Shown here in pieces: positions 1-6,027 of a stretch of DNA of 7,447 nucleotides. How positions within the stretch are numbered: position 1 is the first letter of the stretch; each line of letters begins with the position of its first letter. The position numbers were made by a program, and so were the translations under genes. The stretch lies in the NCBI RefSeq assembly GCF_036565765.1, contig NZ_DATCXP010000067.1. One strand, 5' to 3'. The notes beneath the pieces are model-generated. The model was not told where the DNA came from, did not search any database, and was given only the letters and a program-made list of their open reading frames with translations. This DNA comes from Terrimesophilobacter sp036565765 (GTDB lineage Bacteria; Actinomycetota; Actinomycetes; Actinomycetales; Microbacteriaceae).

Positions 1-1533
1 CCGTTCTTCACCTCGCCGCTGCGCGACGGCGGATATGACGTCTCCGACTACCGCACGATCCTGCCGGAGTTCGGAACGCTCGACGAGTTCCAGGAGCTCG
101 TCACGAAGGCGCATGAACGCAACATGCGGATCATCATCGACCTCCCGCTCAACCACACCTCCGACGCGCACGACTGGTTCCAGCAGTCCAGGGAGGATCC
201 GGGGGGCCCGTACGGCGACTTCTACGTCTGGAGCGACACCGACGAGAAGTTCCCGAACGTCCGCATCATCTTCACCGACAGCGAGGATTCGAACTGGGCG
301 TTCGACTCCGTGCGCCGCCAGTTCTACTTCCACCGGTTCTTCTCCCACCAGCCGGACCTCAACTACAACAACCCCGCCGTCCATGACGCGATCTTCGAGA
401 TCGTGAGATTCTGGCTCTCGATGGGGGTCGACGGCTTCCGGCTCGACGCCGTTCCCTACCTGTACGAGTCCGATGAGGGCAACGGAGAGGGGGAGCCGCC
501 CACCCATGAGTTCCTGAAGAGGCTGCGCTCGATCGTGGACCTGGAGTTCCCCGGCCGTGCCATGATCGCCGAGGCGAACCAGTGGCCACGGGAGGTCGCC
601 GCGTTCTTCGGCACCGACGAGGAGCCAGAATGCCACATGGCGTTCGACTTCCCGGTCATGCCGAGGATCTTCTATTCGCTGCGCTCCCAGCAGGCCGACG
701 AACTGGTGAAGGTGCTGTCGGAGACGACCGACATCCCGGATGGCGCGGGCTGGGGCATCTTCTTGCGCAACCACGACGAGCTCACGCTGGAGATGGTGAG
801 CGAGGAGTACCGGCAGGCCATGTACGGCTGGTACGCCTACGACCCCAGAATGCGCATCAACATGGGGATCCGGCGCCGCATCGCGCCCCTGCTCGACAAC
901 TCCAGGGCGGAGCTCGAGCTTGCGCACGCCCTGCTGTTCTCGCTCCCGGGCAGTCCATTCCTGTACTACGGCGATGAGATCGGGATGGGTGACAACATCT
1001 GGCTCCCCGACCGGGACAGCTCGAGGACGCCCATGCAGTGGACGCCTGACCGCAACGCGGGATTCTCCTCCGCCGATCCCGGCAAGCTGTACCTCCCGGT
1101 CGTGCAATCGCTCGTCTACCACTTCAACCATGTGAACGTCGAGGCTCAGCTCGCGCAGTCCCGATCCCTGCTCCACTGGGTGCGCAACGTCATCCATGTG
1201 CGGAAGGCTCACCCGACGTTCGGTCTCGGCACCATGAAGGTCCTCGAGACGAGCCACGAATCCGTTCTCGCGTTCGTGCGCTCCTACGAAGGCTCCGGCA
1301 GCCAGTTCGGCGATGCGCGGGAGGACGTGCTGTGCGTGTTCAGCTTCGCCCATAACCCCGTCTCCGTCACCATCCACTCCCCCGAGTTCGCCGGATCGGC
1401 CGTCTACGACCTGTTCGCGGGCGGCGAGTTCCCCTCCTTCGACGAGAACGGGGATATCCACCTCACGCTCGGGACGCAGAGTTTCTACTGGCTGCACGTG
1501 GGAACGCCCGGTTTTGCCGGAGGGTGGCAATAG
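1..1533 (+). CDS. treS: Trehalose synthase (maltose alpha-D-glucosyltransferase), 5'-truncated by window edge
   Basis: Cytoplasmic GH13 enzyme that interconverts maltose and trehalose. The reading frame is open from base 1, so the start lies outside the window; 510 residues are visible, ending at TAG 1531-1533. From known family lengths (about 570-600 aa), I infer that roughly 70-100 N-terminal residues are missing. All three GH13 catalytic residues are visible, numbered from the window edge: nucleophile Asp149 in GFRLDAV (codon 445-447), acid/base Glu191 in MIAEANQWP, and Asp259 in LRNHDEL. TreS-type signatures SPLRDGGYDV, HRFFSHQPDLNY, ECHMAF, YYGDEIGMGDNIWL and TPMQWTPDRNAGFS separate it from generic alpha-amylases and from oligo-1,6-glucosidases. 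A C-terminal beta domain follows (from about residue 400). There is no fused maltokinase: the protein stops after FAGGWQ. The exonuclease gene starts 9 bases later on the same strand, so the two are probably co-transcribed. Confidence 0.95.
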   Translation, partial: PFFTSPLRDGGYDVSDYRTILPEFGTLDEFQELVTKAHERNMRIIIDLPLNHTSDAHDWFQQSREDPGGPYGDFYVWSDTDEKFPNVRIIFTDSEDSNWAFDSVRRQFYFHRFFSHQPDLNYNNPAVHDAIFEIVRFWLSMGVDGFRLDAVPYLYESDEGNGEGEPPTHEFLKRLRSIVDLEFPGRAMIAEANQWPREVAAFFGTDEEPECHMAFDFPVMPRIFYSLRSQQADELVKVLSETTDIPDGAGWGIFLRNHDELTLEMVSEEYRQAMYGWYAYDPRMRINMGIRRRIAPLLDNSRAELELAHALLFSLPGSPFLYYGDEIGMGDNIWLPDRDSSRTPMQWTPDRNAGFSSADPGKLYLPVVQSLVYHFNHVNVEAQLAQSRSLLHWVRNVIHVRKAHPTFGLGTMKVLETSHESVLAFVRSYEGSGSQFGDAREDVLCVFSFAHNPVSVTIHSPEFAGSAVYDLFAGGEFPSFDENGDIHLTLGTQSFYWLHVGTPGFAGGWQ

Positions 1534-1542
1534 TCTGAGAGC

Positions 1543-2265
1543 GTGACAGAACAACTCAGCGTGACCGAACCCAGCACCGATGCCCAGTGGTCCGAGACCC
1601 TGGGGGTCTTCGATCTCGAAACGACGGGCATCGATGTCGAGACGAGCAGGATCGTCTCGGCGAACGTGAGCGTGATCGGCCCTGACGGGGTGAGCCTCGA
1701 ACGACAGGACTGGCTTGCCGACCCGGGTATCGAGATCCCGCCGCAGGCGAGCGCCGTCCACGGCATCACGACGGAACGGGCACGGGCGGACGGTCGTCCT
1801 GCGCTCGAGGTCATCGCCGAGATCCTGGCGGCCCTCCGCTCGATCTTCGACCGGGGGCTCGCCCTGACCGTCTACAACGCCCCATACGATCTGACGCTGC
1901 TCAACCGCGAGGCGGTGCGCTACGGCCTCGCCCCGCTTCTCGATCCGGCTCCCGTCATCGATCCGCTCGTGATCGACAAGGCCGTCGACCGGTACCGGAA
2001 GGGCAAGCGCACCCTCGAGGCGGCCGCGATCGTCTACGGAGTCGAACTGACCGACGCCCACGATGCCGGAGCGGATGCGATCGCCGCCGGCCGCGTCGCG
2101 CAGGCGATGGCTGCCCGGCATCCGGTCGAGCTCGGAATCGGCGCGCTGGAGCTTCACCGCAGGCAGGTCGGGTGGAGTGCTGAGCAGTCGGCCAACTTCG
2201 CCGCCTATATGCGCAGGACCCACAACCCGGACTTCCGGGAGAACGCAGGGTGGCCGCAGCGGTAA
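1543..2265 (+). CDS. DnaQ-like DEDDh 3'-5' exonuclease (DNA polymerase III epsilon-type domain protein)
   Basis: Predicted 240-aa cytoplasmic 3'-5' exonuclease acting on DNA or RNA ends by two-metal catalysis. All three Exo motifs are intact: ExoI FDLETTG (Asp24, Glu26), ExoII YNAPYDLTLL (Asp116) and ExoIII HDAGADA (His173, Asp178), the DEDDh pattern of the RNase T/DnaQ superfamily. VHGIT at 72-76 is also typical of epsilon-like proteins. There is no BRCT, helicase or GIY-YIG domain, so this is a stand-alone exonuclease. It resembles the auxiliary 'exonuclease domain-containing' proteins of actinobacteria rather than a proven replicative epsilon subunit, and the substrate cannot be read from the sequence. 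The chosen start is GTG 1543, 9 bases after the treS stop. GTG 1561 (codon 7) is an in-frame alternative, and neither has a strong Shine-Dalgarno sequence, which fits translational coupling to treS. Confidence 0.9.
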   Translation: MTEQLSVTEPSTDAQWSETLGVFDLETTGIDVETSRIVSANVSVIGPDGVSLERQDWLADPGIEIPPQASAVHGITTERARADGRPALEVIAEILAALRSIFDRGLALTVYNAPYDLTLLNREAVRYGLAPLLDPAPVIDPLVIDKAVDRYRKGKRTLEAAAIVYGVELTDAHDAGADAIAAGRVAQAMAARHPVELGIGALELHRRQVGWSAEQSANFAAYMRRTHNPDFRENAGWPQR

Positions 2266-2296
2266 CCGGCCGCCTTAACGACGAAAGGCGACCGGT
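2265..2296 (-). terminator. Candidate terminator hairpin after rpmE2
   Basis: Two 10-base arms (2265-2274 and 2287-2296) flank a 12-base loop. Read on the minus strand every position pairs, with one G-U wobble; read on the plus strand that position becomes a C-A mismatch. The better pairing on the minus strand, 27 bases past the rpmE2 stop, suggests it serves rpmE2. It abuts the exonuclease stop and may also slow transcription from the left. No U-tract follows, so intrinsic termination is unproven. Confidence 0.4.
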
Positions 2297-2323
2297 CTCC
2301 CGATCGCCCGACGCCCCAGCGTT

Positions 2324-2575
2324 TTAGCTGCCGAAGCCCTTGTAACGCGTGTTGAACTTCTCGACGCGGCCCGCGCTGTCGAGGATGCGCTGCTTCCCGG
2401 TGTAGAACGGGTGCGAGGCGGAGGAGATCTCGACGTCGATGACCGGGTAGCTGTTGCCGTCCTCCCAGTCGATCGTCTTGTCACTCGTCACCGTCGAGCG
2501 GGTGAGGAAGGATTCGCCCGACGCGAGGTCGCGGAAGACCACGGGGGCGTACTGGGGGTGGATGTCAGACTTCAT
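2324..2575 (-). CDS. rpmE2: 50S ribosomal protein L31, type B (zinc-independent)
   Basis: An 83-aa large-subunit ribosomal protein that sits at the central protuberance and helps bridge the two subunits. It begins MKSDIHPQYAPVVFRD and carries the L31 signature HPFYTGKQ followed by GRVEKFNTRY near the C-terminus. There are no cysteines at all, so this is the 'C-' type B paralog that does not bind zinc. In several bacteria, including actinobacteria, such paralogs replace the zinc-binding L31 under zinc limitation and are repressed by Zur (family knowledge). The ATG start at 2573-2575 is supported by a good Shine-Dalgarno AAGGAA (2581-2586 on the complement) 5 bases upstream; the stop is TAA at 2324-2326. 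It lies downstream of the ABC ATPase gene on the same strand across a 113-base gap that has its own promoter-like elements, so independent expression is likely. Whether a zinc-type L31 exists elsewhere in this genome cannot be seen here. Confidence 0.96.
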   Translation of the reverse strand: MKSDIHPQYAPVVFRDLASGESFLTRSTVTSDKTIDWEDGNSYPVIDVEISSASHPFYTGKQRILDSAGRVEKFNTRYKGFGS

Positions 2576-2625
2576 TGGATTTCCTTGGGCTGCCTGGAGC
2601 GGTGAGAAGACGTACGGCGCAATGT

Positions 2626-2654
2626 TGTTCTGGTGCAGAACGGCCGACTGTCAA
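2626..2654 (-). promoter_or_regulatory. Candidate rpmE2 promoter
   Basis: A perfect consensus -35 hexamer TTGACA is present on the minus strand (2649-2654). At 17 bases spacing the -10 position reads AGAACA (2626-2631), a poor match; overlapping AACAAC and CAACAT a few bases further downstream match slightly better but need long spacers. The -35 is therefore convincing and the -10 is not. Its location, about 50-80 bases upstream of rpmE2 and between two same-strand genes, fits a dedicated promoter. Confidence 0.4.
2627..2641. promoter_or_regulatory. Perfect palindrome GTTCTG-N3-CAGAAC, possible operator of rpmE2
   Basis: Two perfectly complementary 6-base arms (2627-2632 and 2636-2641) are separated by 3 bases. 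The palindrome lies between the TTGACA -35 and the rpmE2 start, covering the spacer and the predicted -10 position, where a bound repressor would block RNA polymerase. It is not an AT-rich Zur box of the kind known from mycobacteria and Streptomyces. It could also fold as a short hairpin if it falls inside the leader. The regulator is unknown. Confidence 0.35.
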
Positions 2655-2662
2655 CCTTACCA

Positions 2663-2684
2663 GAGCGAGGAGGACTTGTCGCTC
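2663..2684 (-). terminator. Weak candidate terminator hairpin after the ABC ATPase gene
   Basis: Inverted 6-base arms (2663-2668 and 2679-2684) with a 10-base loop begin 4 bases beyond the ABC ATPase stop, read on the minus strand. The stem is short and no U-tract follows, so it may only partly separate the ABC ATPase transcript from rpmE2. Confidence 0.22.
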
Positions 2685-2688
2685 AGCC

Positions 2689-3471
2689 TCAGGCTGCGCG
2701 CGCCGTGTAACGCCCGTCCCGGTAGTCGATCTCGAGAGGAAGGCCGAACGCCTCGCTCAGGTTCTCGGACGTGAGAACCTCGTCGATCGGCCCGGCGGCG
2801 TGGATCTCGCCCCCAGCGAGCAGGAGGGCGTGGCCGAACCCGATCGGGATCTCCTCGACGTGGTGCGTGACCATGACGATTCCCGGCGCATCCGGCGCGC
2901 TCGCGTAGCCTCCCAGAAGCTGGAGCAGCTCCTCACGCGCTCCGAGGTCGAGGCTCGCGGAGGGCTCGTCGAGGAGCATGAGCTCCGGATCGGTCATGAC
3001 GGCACGCGCGATCTGAACCCGTTTCTGCTCACCATCGCTCAGATCCCCGAACCGGCGCTCCTCGAGGTGATCGAGCTTCCACTCGGCGAGCACTCTCTGG
3101 GCGCGCCGCGTGTCGACGTCCTCGTATTCCTCGTTCCAGCGTCCGGTCACCGAATACGACGCCGTGAGCACGACGTTCAGGACGGTTTCGGTCGACGGGA
3201 TCTTCTTGGCGAGCGCCGTCGAGGCGAAGCCGATTCTCGGCCTCAGTTCGAACACGTCGACGTCGCCGAGAGTCTCGTCGAGGATGGTCGCCATCCCGGA
3301 TGTCGGATGGATCATCGCCGCAGCGAGCTGCAGCATGGTCGTCTTGCCCGCGCCGTTCGGTCCGAGCACGACCCAGCGCTCATCGCTGCTCGCCGACCAG
3401 GTGATGGAGTTCAGGATGCGGGTGCGTCCGCGTACAACGGAAACCTCGTCGAATTGGAGAACACTGGCCAT
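2689..3471 (-). CDS. Stand-alone ABC transporter-type ATP-binding protein (YlmA/ModF-like)
   Basis: A single ABC nucleotide-binding domain of 260 aa without membrane segments. Visible motifs are Walker A GPNGAGKTT (37-45), signature LSDGEQ (144-149), Walker B LMLLDEP with catalytic Glu169 (164-170), D-loop SASLD (171-175) and H-loop His203 or His204 in VTHH. The usual Q-loop glutamine is not apparent: the strand after IGF reads ASTAL (83-87). That fits soluble ABC ATPases of the YlmA/ModF type better than ordinary importers. No permease or binding-protein gene is adjacent, so transport is not shown; it may work with a distant permease or act as a soluble ATPase. A related gene lies next to serB2 in Mycobacterium tuberculosis (Rv3041c, from memory), so proximity to serB may be old. 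The chosen start is ATG 3469-3471, with AGGG 8 bases upstream; the frame stays open further upstream into glgA/glgM but this is antisense-style noise. It follows the glgA/glgM stop by 44 bases and is probably co-transcribed. Confidence 0.92.
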   Translation of the reverse strand: MASVLQFDEVSVVRGRTRILNSITWSASSDERWVVLGPNGAGKTTMLQLAAAMIHPTSGMATILDETLGDVDVFELRPRIGFASTALAKKIPSTETVLNVVLTASYSVTGRWNEEYEDVDTRRAQRVLAEWKLDHLEERRFGDLSDGEQKRVQIARAVMTDPELMLLDEPSASLDLGAREELLQLLGGYASAPDAPGIVMVTHHVEEIPIGFGHALLLAGGEIHAAGPIDEVLTSENLSEAFGLPLEIDYRDGRYTARAA

Positions 3472-3515
3472 ATCTTCAACCCTAAGCCACGAGGAGGAAC
3501 CGCACGGCGCGCCGT

Positions 3516-4697
3516 TCAGAGCAGCGAATCGTAAATCGCCTTGGTGCGTTCTGCGATGCGATCCCAGCCGAAGTCGCGCTCTACTCGCGCGCGCCCGGCC
3601 TGGCCCATCATCCGTGCCCGAACCGGGTCGCTCAGGACATCGATGAGCGCCGCGGCGAGCTCGGCGACGAACGCCTCCGGATTCAGCGGGGCGCCGGAGC
3701 CGTCGTCCGCCTGCGCGATCGGAACCAGCCGACCGGTGATCCCGTCCTCGACGACCTCCGGGATTCCCCCGGTCGCCGTGCCGACGACCGGGAGCCCGCA
3801 GGCCATGGCCTCGAGGTTGACGATGCCGAGCGGCTCGTAGATCGAGGGGCACACGAACGTTGTGGCGCCGGACAGCACCGCTACGAGCTCCTGGTGGTTC
3901 AGGAGCCGGTCGAGCCAGACGACACCGGTCCGCTGCTGCTGCAGCTCCGCGACGAGGCCCTGGGTCTCCTCGAGGATCTCCGGGGTGTCCGGGGCGCCGG
4001 CGCACAGCACGAGCTGCACATCCTCGGGAAGCTTCGCGGCGGCCTGGAGCAGGTAGCTGAGCCCCTTCTGGCGGGTGATCCTCCCCACGAACACCACGGT
4101 CTGCCTCAGCGGGTCGATCCCGAGGTTCCTGAGAAGCTCATCATCGGGAGCCGGTCGCCACCGCTCGAGGTCGATGCCATTGTGAACGACGGAGACGCGC
4201 TGCTCGTCGAGCCCGGGATAGGCCCGCAGGATATCCCTGCGCATGCCATCGCTGACCGCGATGACGGCGTCGGCGGTCAGGAACGCCGACTCCTCGATCC
4301 AGCTCGAGACGCGGTAGCCGCCTCCGAGCTGTTCCGCCTTCCAGGGGCGCAGCGGTTCGAGACTGTGAGCGGTCACGACGTGGGGAATGCCGTGGAGCAG
4401 CTGGGCGATGCGGCCGGCGCCGTTCGCGTACCAGGTGTGCGAGTGGACGAGATCGGCACCTGCGACATCCTGCGCCATCTGCAGGTCGACTCCGAGCGTT
4501 GCGAGCGAGGGGTTCGCGTTGACCAGCTCCCCTGGGACGAGGTAACTGTAGACGTCCGCCTCCGGGCGGGGAAGACCGAAACACCTCACGAACACGTCGA
4601 TCTCGCGGCGCAGCGCCATCACGAGTTCTGCGACATGCACTCCGGCTCCGCCGTAGACCTCCGGGGGATACTCTCGGGAAAGCAGATCGATTCTCAT
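3516..4697 (-). CDS. glgA/glgM: Actinobacterial-type glycogen synthase / alpha-maltose-1-phosphate synthase (GlgA/GlgM, GT4)
   Basis: A 393-aa retaining GT-B glycosyltransferase that uses ADP-glucose. The N-terminus MRIDLLSREYPPEVYGGAGVH holds the donor-binding glycine loop (15-19); HSHTWYANGAG (85-95) and AHSLEPLRPWK (110-120) follow. Phosphate-binding Arg206 and Lys211 lie in GRITRQKG, and the GT4 EX7E motif is Glu288/Glu296 in YEPLGIVNLE. The sequence closely follows M. tuberculosis Rv1212c, long called GlgA. That enzyme was later shown to make maltose-1-phosphate from ADP-glucose and glucose-1-phosphate (GlgM), feeding the GlgE pathway. GlgM activity is likely here but cannot be told from glycogen synthase by sequence reading alone. 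It is much shorter than the GT5 GlgA of E. coli (about 477 aa). The start at ATG 4695-4697 is chosen because the protein then begins as its relatives do; a start at 4730 would add 11 unrelated residues and overlap the glgC promoter. Divergent from glgC; followed by the ABC ATPase gene. Confidence 0.95.
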   Translation of the reverse strand: MRIDLLSREYPPEVYGGAGVHVAELVMALRREIDVFVRCFGLPRPEADVYSYLVPGELVNANPSLATLGVDLQMAQDVAGADLVHSHTWYANGAGRIAQLLHGIPHVVTAHSLEPLRPWKAEQLGGGYRVSSWIEESAFLTADAVIAVSDGMRRDILRAYPGLDEQRVSVVHNGIDLERWRPAPDDELLRNLGIDPLRQTVVFVGRITRQKGLSYLLQAAAKLPEDVQLVLCAGAPDTPEILEETQGLVAELQQQRTGVVWLDRLLNHQELVAVLSGATTFVCPSIYEPLGIVNLEAMACGLPVVGTATGGIPEVVEDGITGRLVPIAQADDGSGAPLNPEAFVAELAAALIDVLSDPVRARMMGQAGRARVERDFGWDRIAERTKAIYDSLL

Positions 4698-4743
4698 GCC
4701 TGCGACGCTAGTACAGTCCAGGGGGCTCATCTACTGTTGGAGC
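4698..4743. promoter_or_regulatory. Divergent glgA/glgM - glgC control region, probably leaderless or short-leader promoters
   Basis: Only 46 bases separate the two start codons. For glgC, TACTGT (4732-4737) fits TAnnnT and lies 6 bases before the A of the ATG, which would put the transcript start on the start codon itself. No properly spaced Shine-Dalgarno is present (GGAG at 4739-4742 is too close and AGGGGG at 4720-4725 too far). For glgA/glgM, TACTAG (4708-4713, minus strand) sits 10 bases before its ATG, leaving almost no leader. The -35 elements are weak. Both promoters would overlap, so their use may be mutually affected. Confidence 0.35.
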
Positions 4744-5982
4744 ATGGCGCCACAGAAGATTTTCGGAATCGTACTGGCTGGCGGCGAGGGGAAGCGGCTC
4801 ATGCCGCTCACGGCCGACCGTGCGAAGCCCGCGGTGCCCTTCGCCGGGAATTACCGCCTTGTCGACTTCGCGCTCTCCAATCTCATCAACTCCGGGCTCC
4901 TGCAGATCGTCGTCCTCACGCAGTACAAATCGCACAGTCTCGACCGGCACGTGTCCCAGACCTGGCGCCTGTCGAGCCTCACGAACTCCTACGTCGCATC
5001 CGTGCCCGCGCAGCAGCGACTCGGGAAACGCTGGTTCGCAGGCTCCGCGGACGCCATCCTGCAGAGCCTCAACCTGTTGCGGGACGAGAAGCCCGACATC
5101 GTCGTGGTGGTCGGCGCCGACCACGTCTATCGCATGGACTTCAGTCAGATGATCGACGCGCACGTCGCGTCGGGGGCAGGGGTGACCGTCGCCGCGATCC
5201 GCCAGCCGATCGCGCTCGCGAATCAGTTCGGCGTCATCGAGGTCGAGCCGGGCGACTCGACGCGGATCGCAGCGTTCCGGGAGAAGCCGCAGGAGGCGAT
5301 CGGGCTCGCCGACTCCCCCGGCGAGGTGCTCGCGTCGATGGGGAACTACGTTTTCAACGCCGACCAGCTGGTCGATGCGGTTCTGCGCGACGGGGAGCGG
5401 CCGGATTCCAATCACGACATGGGCGGGGACATCGTCCCCGACTTCGTCTCGCGCAACGACGCTGCGGTCTACGACCTCATCCGGAATGAGGTGCCCGGCG
5501 CGACCGACCGCGACCGCTACTACTGGCGGGACGTCGGGACCATCGAGTCGTTCTTCGAGGCCCACCGCGACCTGATCTCGGCGCTGCCGGTCTTCAATCT
5601 CTACAACCAGGAGTGGCCGATCTACAGCGAGCAGCTGAATTCCCCGCCGGCCAAGTTCGTGAGGGACGCGGGCGGTAATCTCGGGACGACGATCGACTCG
5701 ATCGTGTCGCTCGGTTCGGTGATCTCCGGTGCGCACATCGAGCGGAGTGTCCTCGGCCCGTGGGCGACGATCGAGTCCGGTGCGAAGGTCGTCGACTCCA
5801 TTCTGTTCGACCGGGTCAGGATCGGGGCGAACGCAACGGTGCGCAGGACTATTCTGGACAAGGAAGTCGTTGTCGAACCCGGCGCGACTGTTGGCGTTGA
5901 CCCGGTGGCTGACCAGGCCAGAGGCTTCACAGTCACCGATTCCGGTATCACCGTTGTGGGCAAGGGCGTTCACGTCGTGTGA
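4744..5982 (+). CDS. glgC: Glucose-1-phosphate adenylyltransferase (ADP-glucose pyrophosphorylase)
   Basis: Makes ADP-glucose and pyrophosphate from ATP and glucose-1-phosphate, the committed step of bacterial alpha-glucan synthesis; family members are cytoplasmic, allosterically controlled homotetramers. The 412-aa protein has an N-terminal nucleotidyltransferase domain (about 1-280) with LAGGEGKRL (11-19), the conserved AKPAVPF (27-33), GADHVYRMD (124-132, catalytic Asp), sugar-phosphate-binding FREKP (178-182, Lys181), MGNYVF (199-204), HDMGGDIVP (224-232) and YWRDVGT (260-266). A C-terminal left-handed beta-helix with hexapeptide repeats (about 310-395) follows. Length and motifs match the actinobacterial enzyme (about 404 aa in M. 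tuberculosis). ATG 4744 is chosen because it leaves the usual few residues before GIVLAGG; the in-frame ATG 4696 would overlap the glgA/glgM start and add 16 atypical residues. The product is the donor for the divergent GlgA/GlgM, an arrangement also seen in mycobacteria (Rv1212c/Rv1213). serB follows after 45 bases. Confidence 0.97.
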   Translation: MAPQKIFGIVLAGGEGKRLMPLTADRAKPAVPFAGNYRLVDFALSNLINSGLLQIVVLTQYKSHSLDRHVSQTWRLSSLTNSYVASVPAQQRLGKRWFAGSADAILQSLNLLRDEKPDIVVVVGADHVYRMDFSQMIDAHVASGAGVTVAAIRQPIALANQFGVIEVEPGDSTRIAAFREKPQEAIGLADSPGEVLASMGNYVFNADQLVDAVLRDGERPDSNHDMGGDIVPDFVSRNDAAVYDLIRNEVPGATDRDRYYWRDVGTIESFFEAHRDLISALPVFNLYNQEWPIYSEQLNSPPAKFVRDAGGNLGTTIDSIVSLGSVISGAHIERSVLGPWATIESGAKVVDSILFDRVRIGANATVRRTILDKEVVVEPGATVGVDPVADQARGFTVTDSGITVVGKGVHVV

Positions 5983-5991
5983 CGTTCATGC

Positions 5992-6008
5992 TGCCCGAGC
6001 TCCGGGCG
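5992..6008 (+). other. Short hairpin between glgC and serB
   Basis: GCCCG (5993-5997) and CGGGC (6003-6007) pair around a 5-base loop, with an outer U-G pair (5992/6008). It lies 10 bases after the glgC stop and ends 9 bases before the serB Shine-Dalgarno. There is no U-tract. It could trim or attenuate the glgC-serB transcript, or be chance in GC-rich DNA. Confidence 0.2.
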
Positions 6009-6027
6009 CTGCCCAGCAAAGGAACCC

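Noticed and set aside
1508..1520. CCGG-loop-CCGG hairpin near the treS stop as a terminator
   Set aside because: It has a 4-base stem, lies inside the coding sequence before the stop, and the next gene follows 9 bases after treS, so termination there is unlikely.
2576..2688. Classical AT-rich Zur box or a riboswitch upstream of rpmE2
   Set aside because: I found no AT-rich TGAAAA/TTTTCA-type palindrome and no larger conserved RNA fold; only the GTTCTG-N3-CAGAAC palindrome stands out.
2575..3534. Long plus-strand open frame (319 codons) antisense to the ABC ATPase gene
   Set aside because: Its translation is Arg/Glu-rich without any recognisable domain, and the minus strand carries an intact ABC ATPase with all motifs; this is the usual high-GC shadow.
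3472..4005. Open minus-strand extension upstream of the ABC ATPase ATG
   Set aside because: It overlaps glgA/glgM in another frame, is Arg/Ala/Gly-rich, and lies before a normal ABC N-terminus that has a suitable ATG.
4696..4743. Upstream ATG for glgC (4696), and upstream start for glgA/glgM (at 4730)
   Set aside because: Each would overlap the start region of the divergent gene and add residues absent from the known family N-termini.
3894..5489. Long plus-strand open frame (531 codons) running antisense to glgA/glgM and then out of frame through glgC
   Set aside because: It crosses two well-supported genes, its second half is Arg-rich out-of-frame glgC sequence, and it shows no motif.
4708..5973. 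Long minus-strand open frame (421 codons) antisense to glgC
   Set aside because: glgC on the plus strand is full length with every expected motif; the antisense translation has the composition of a GC-driven shadow.
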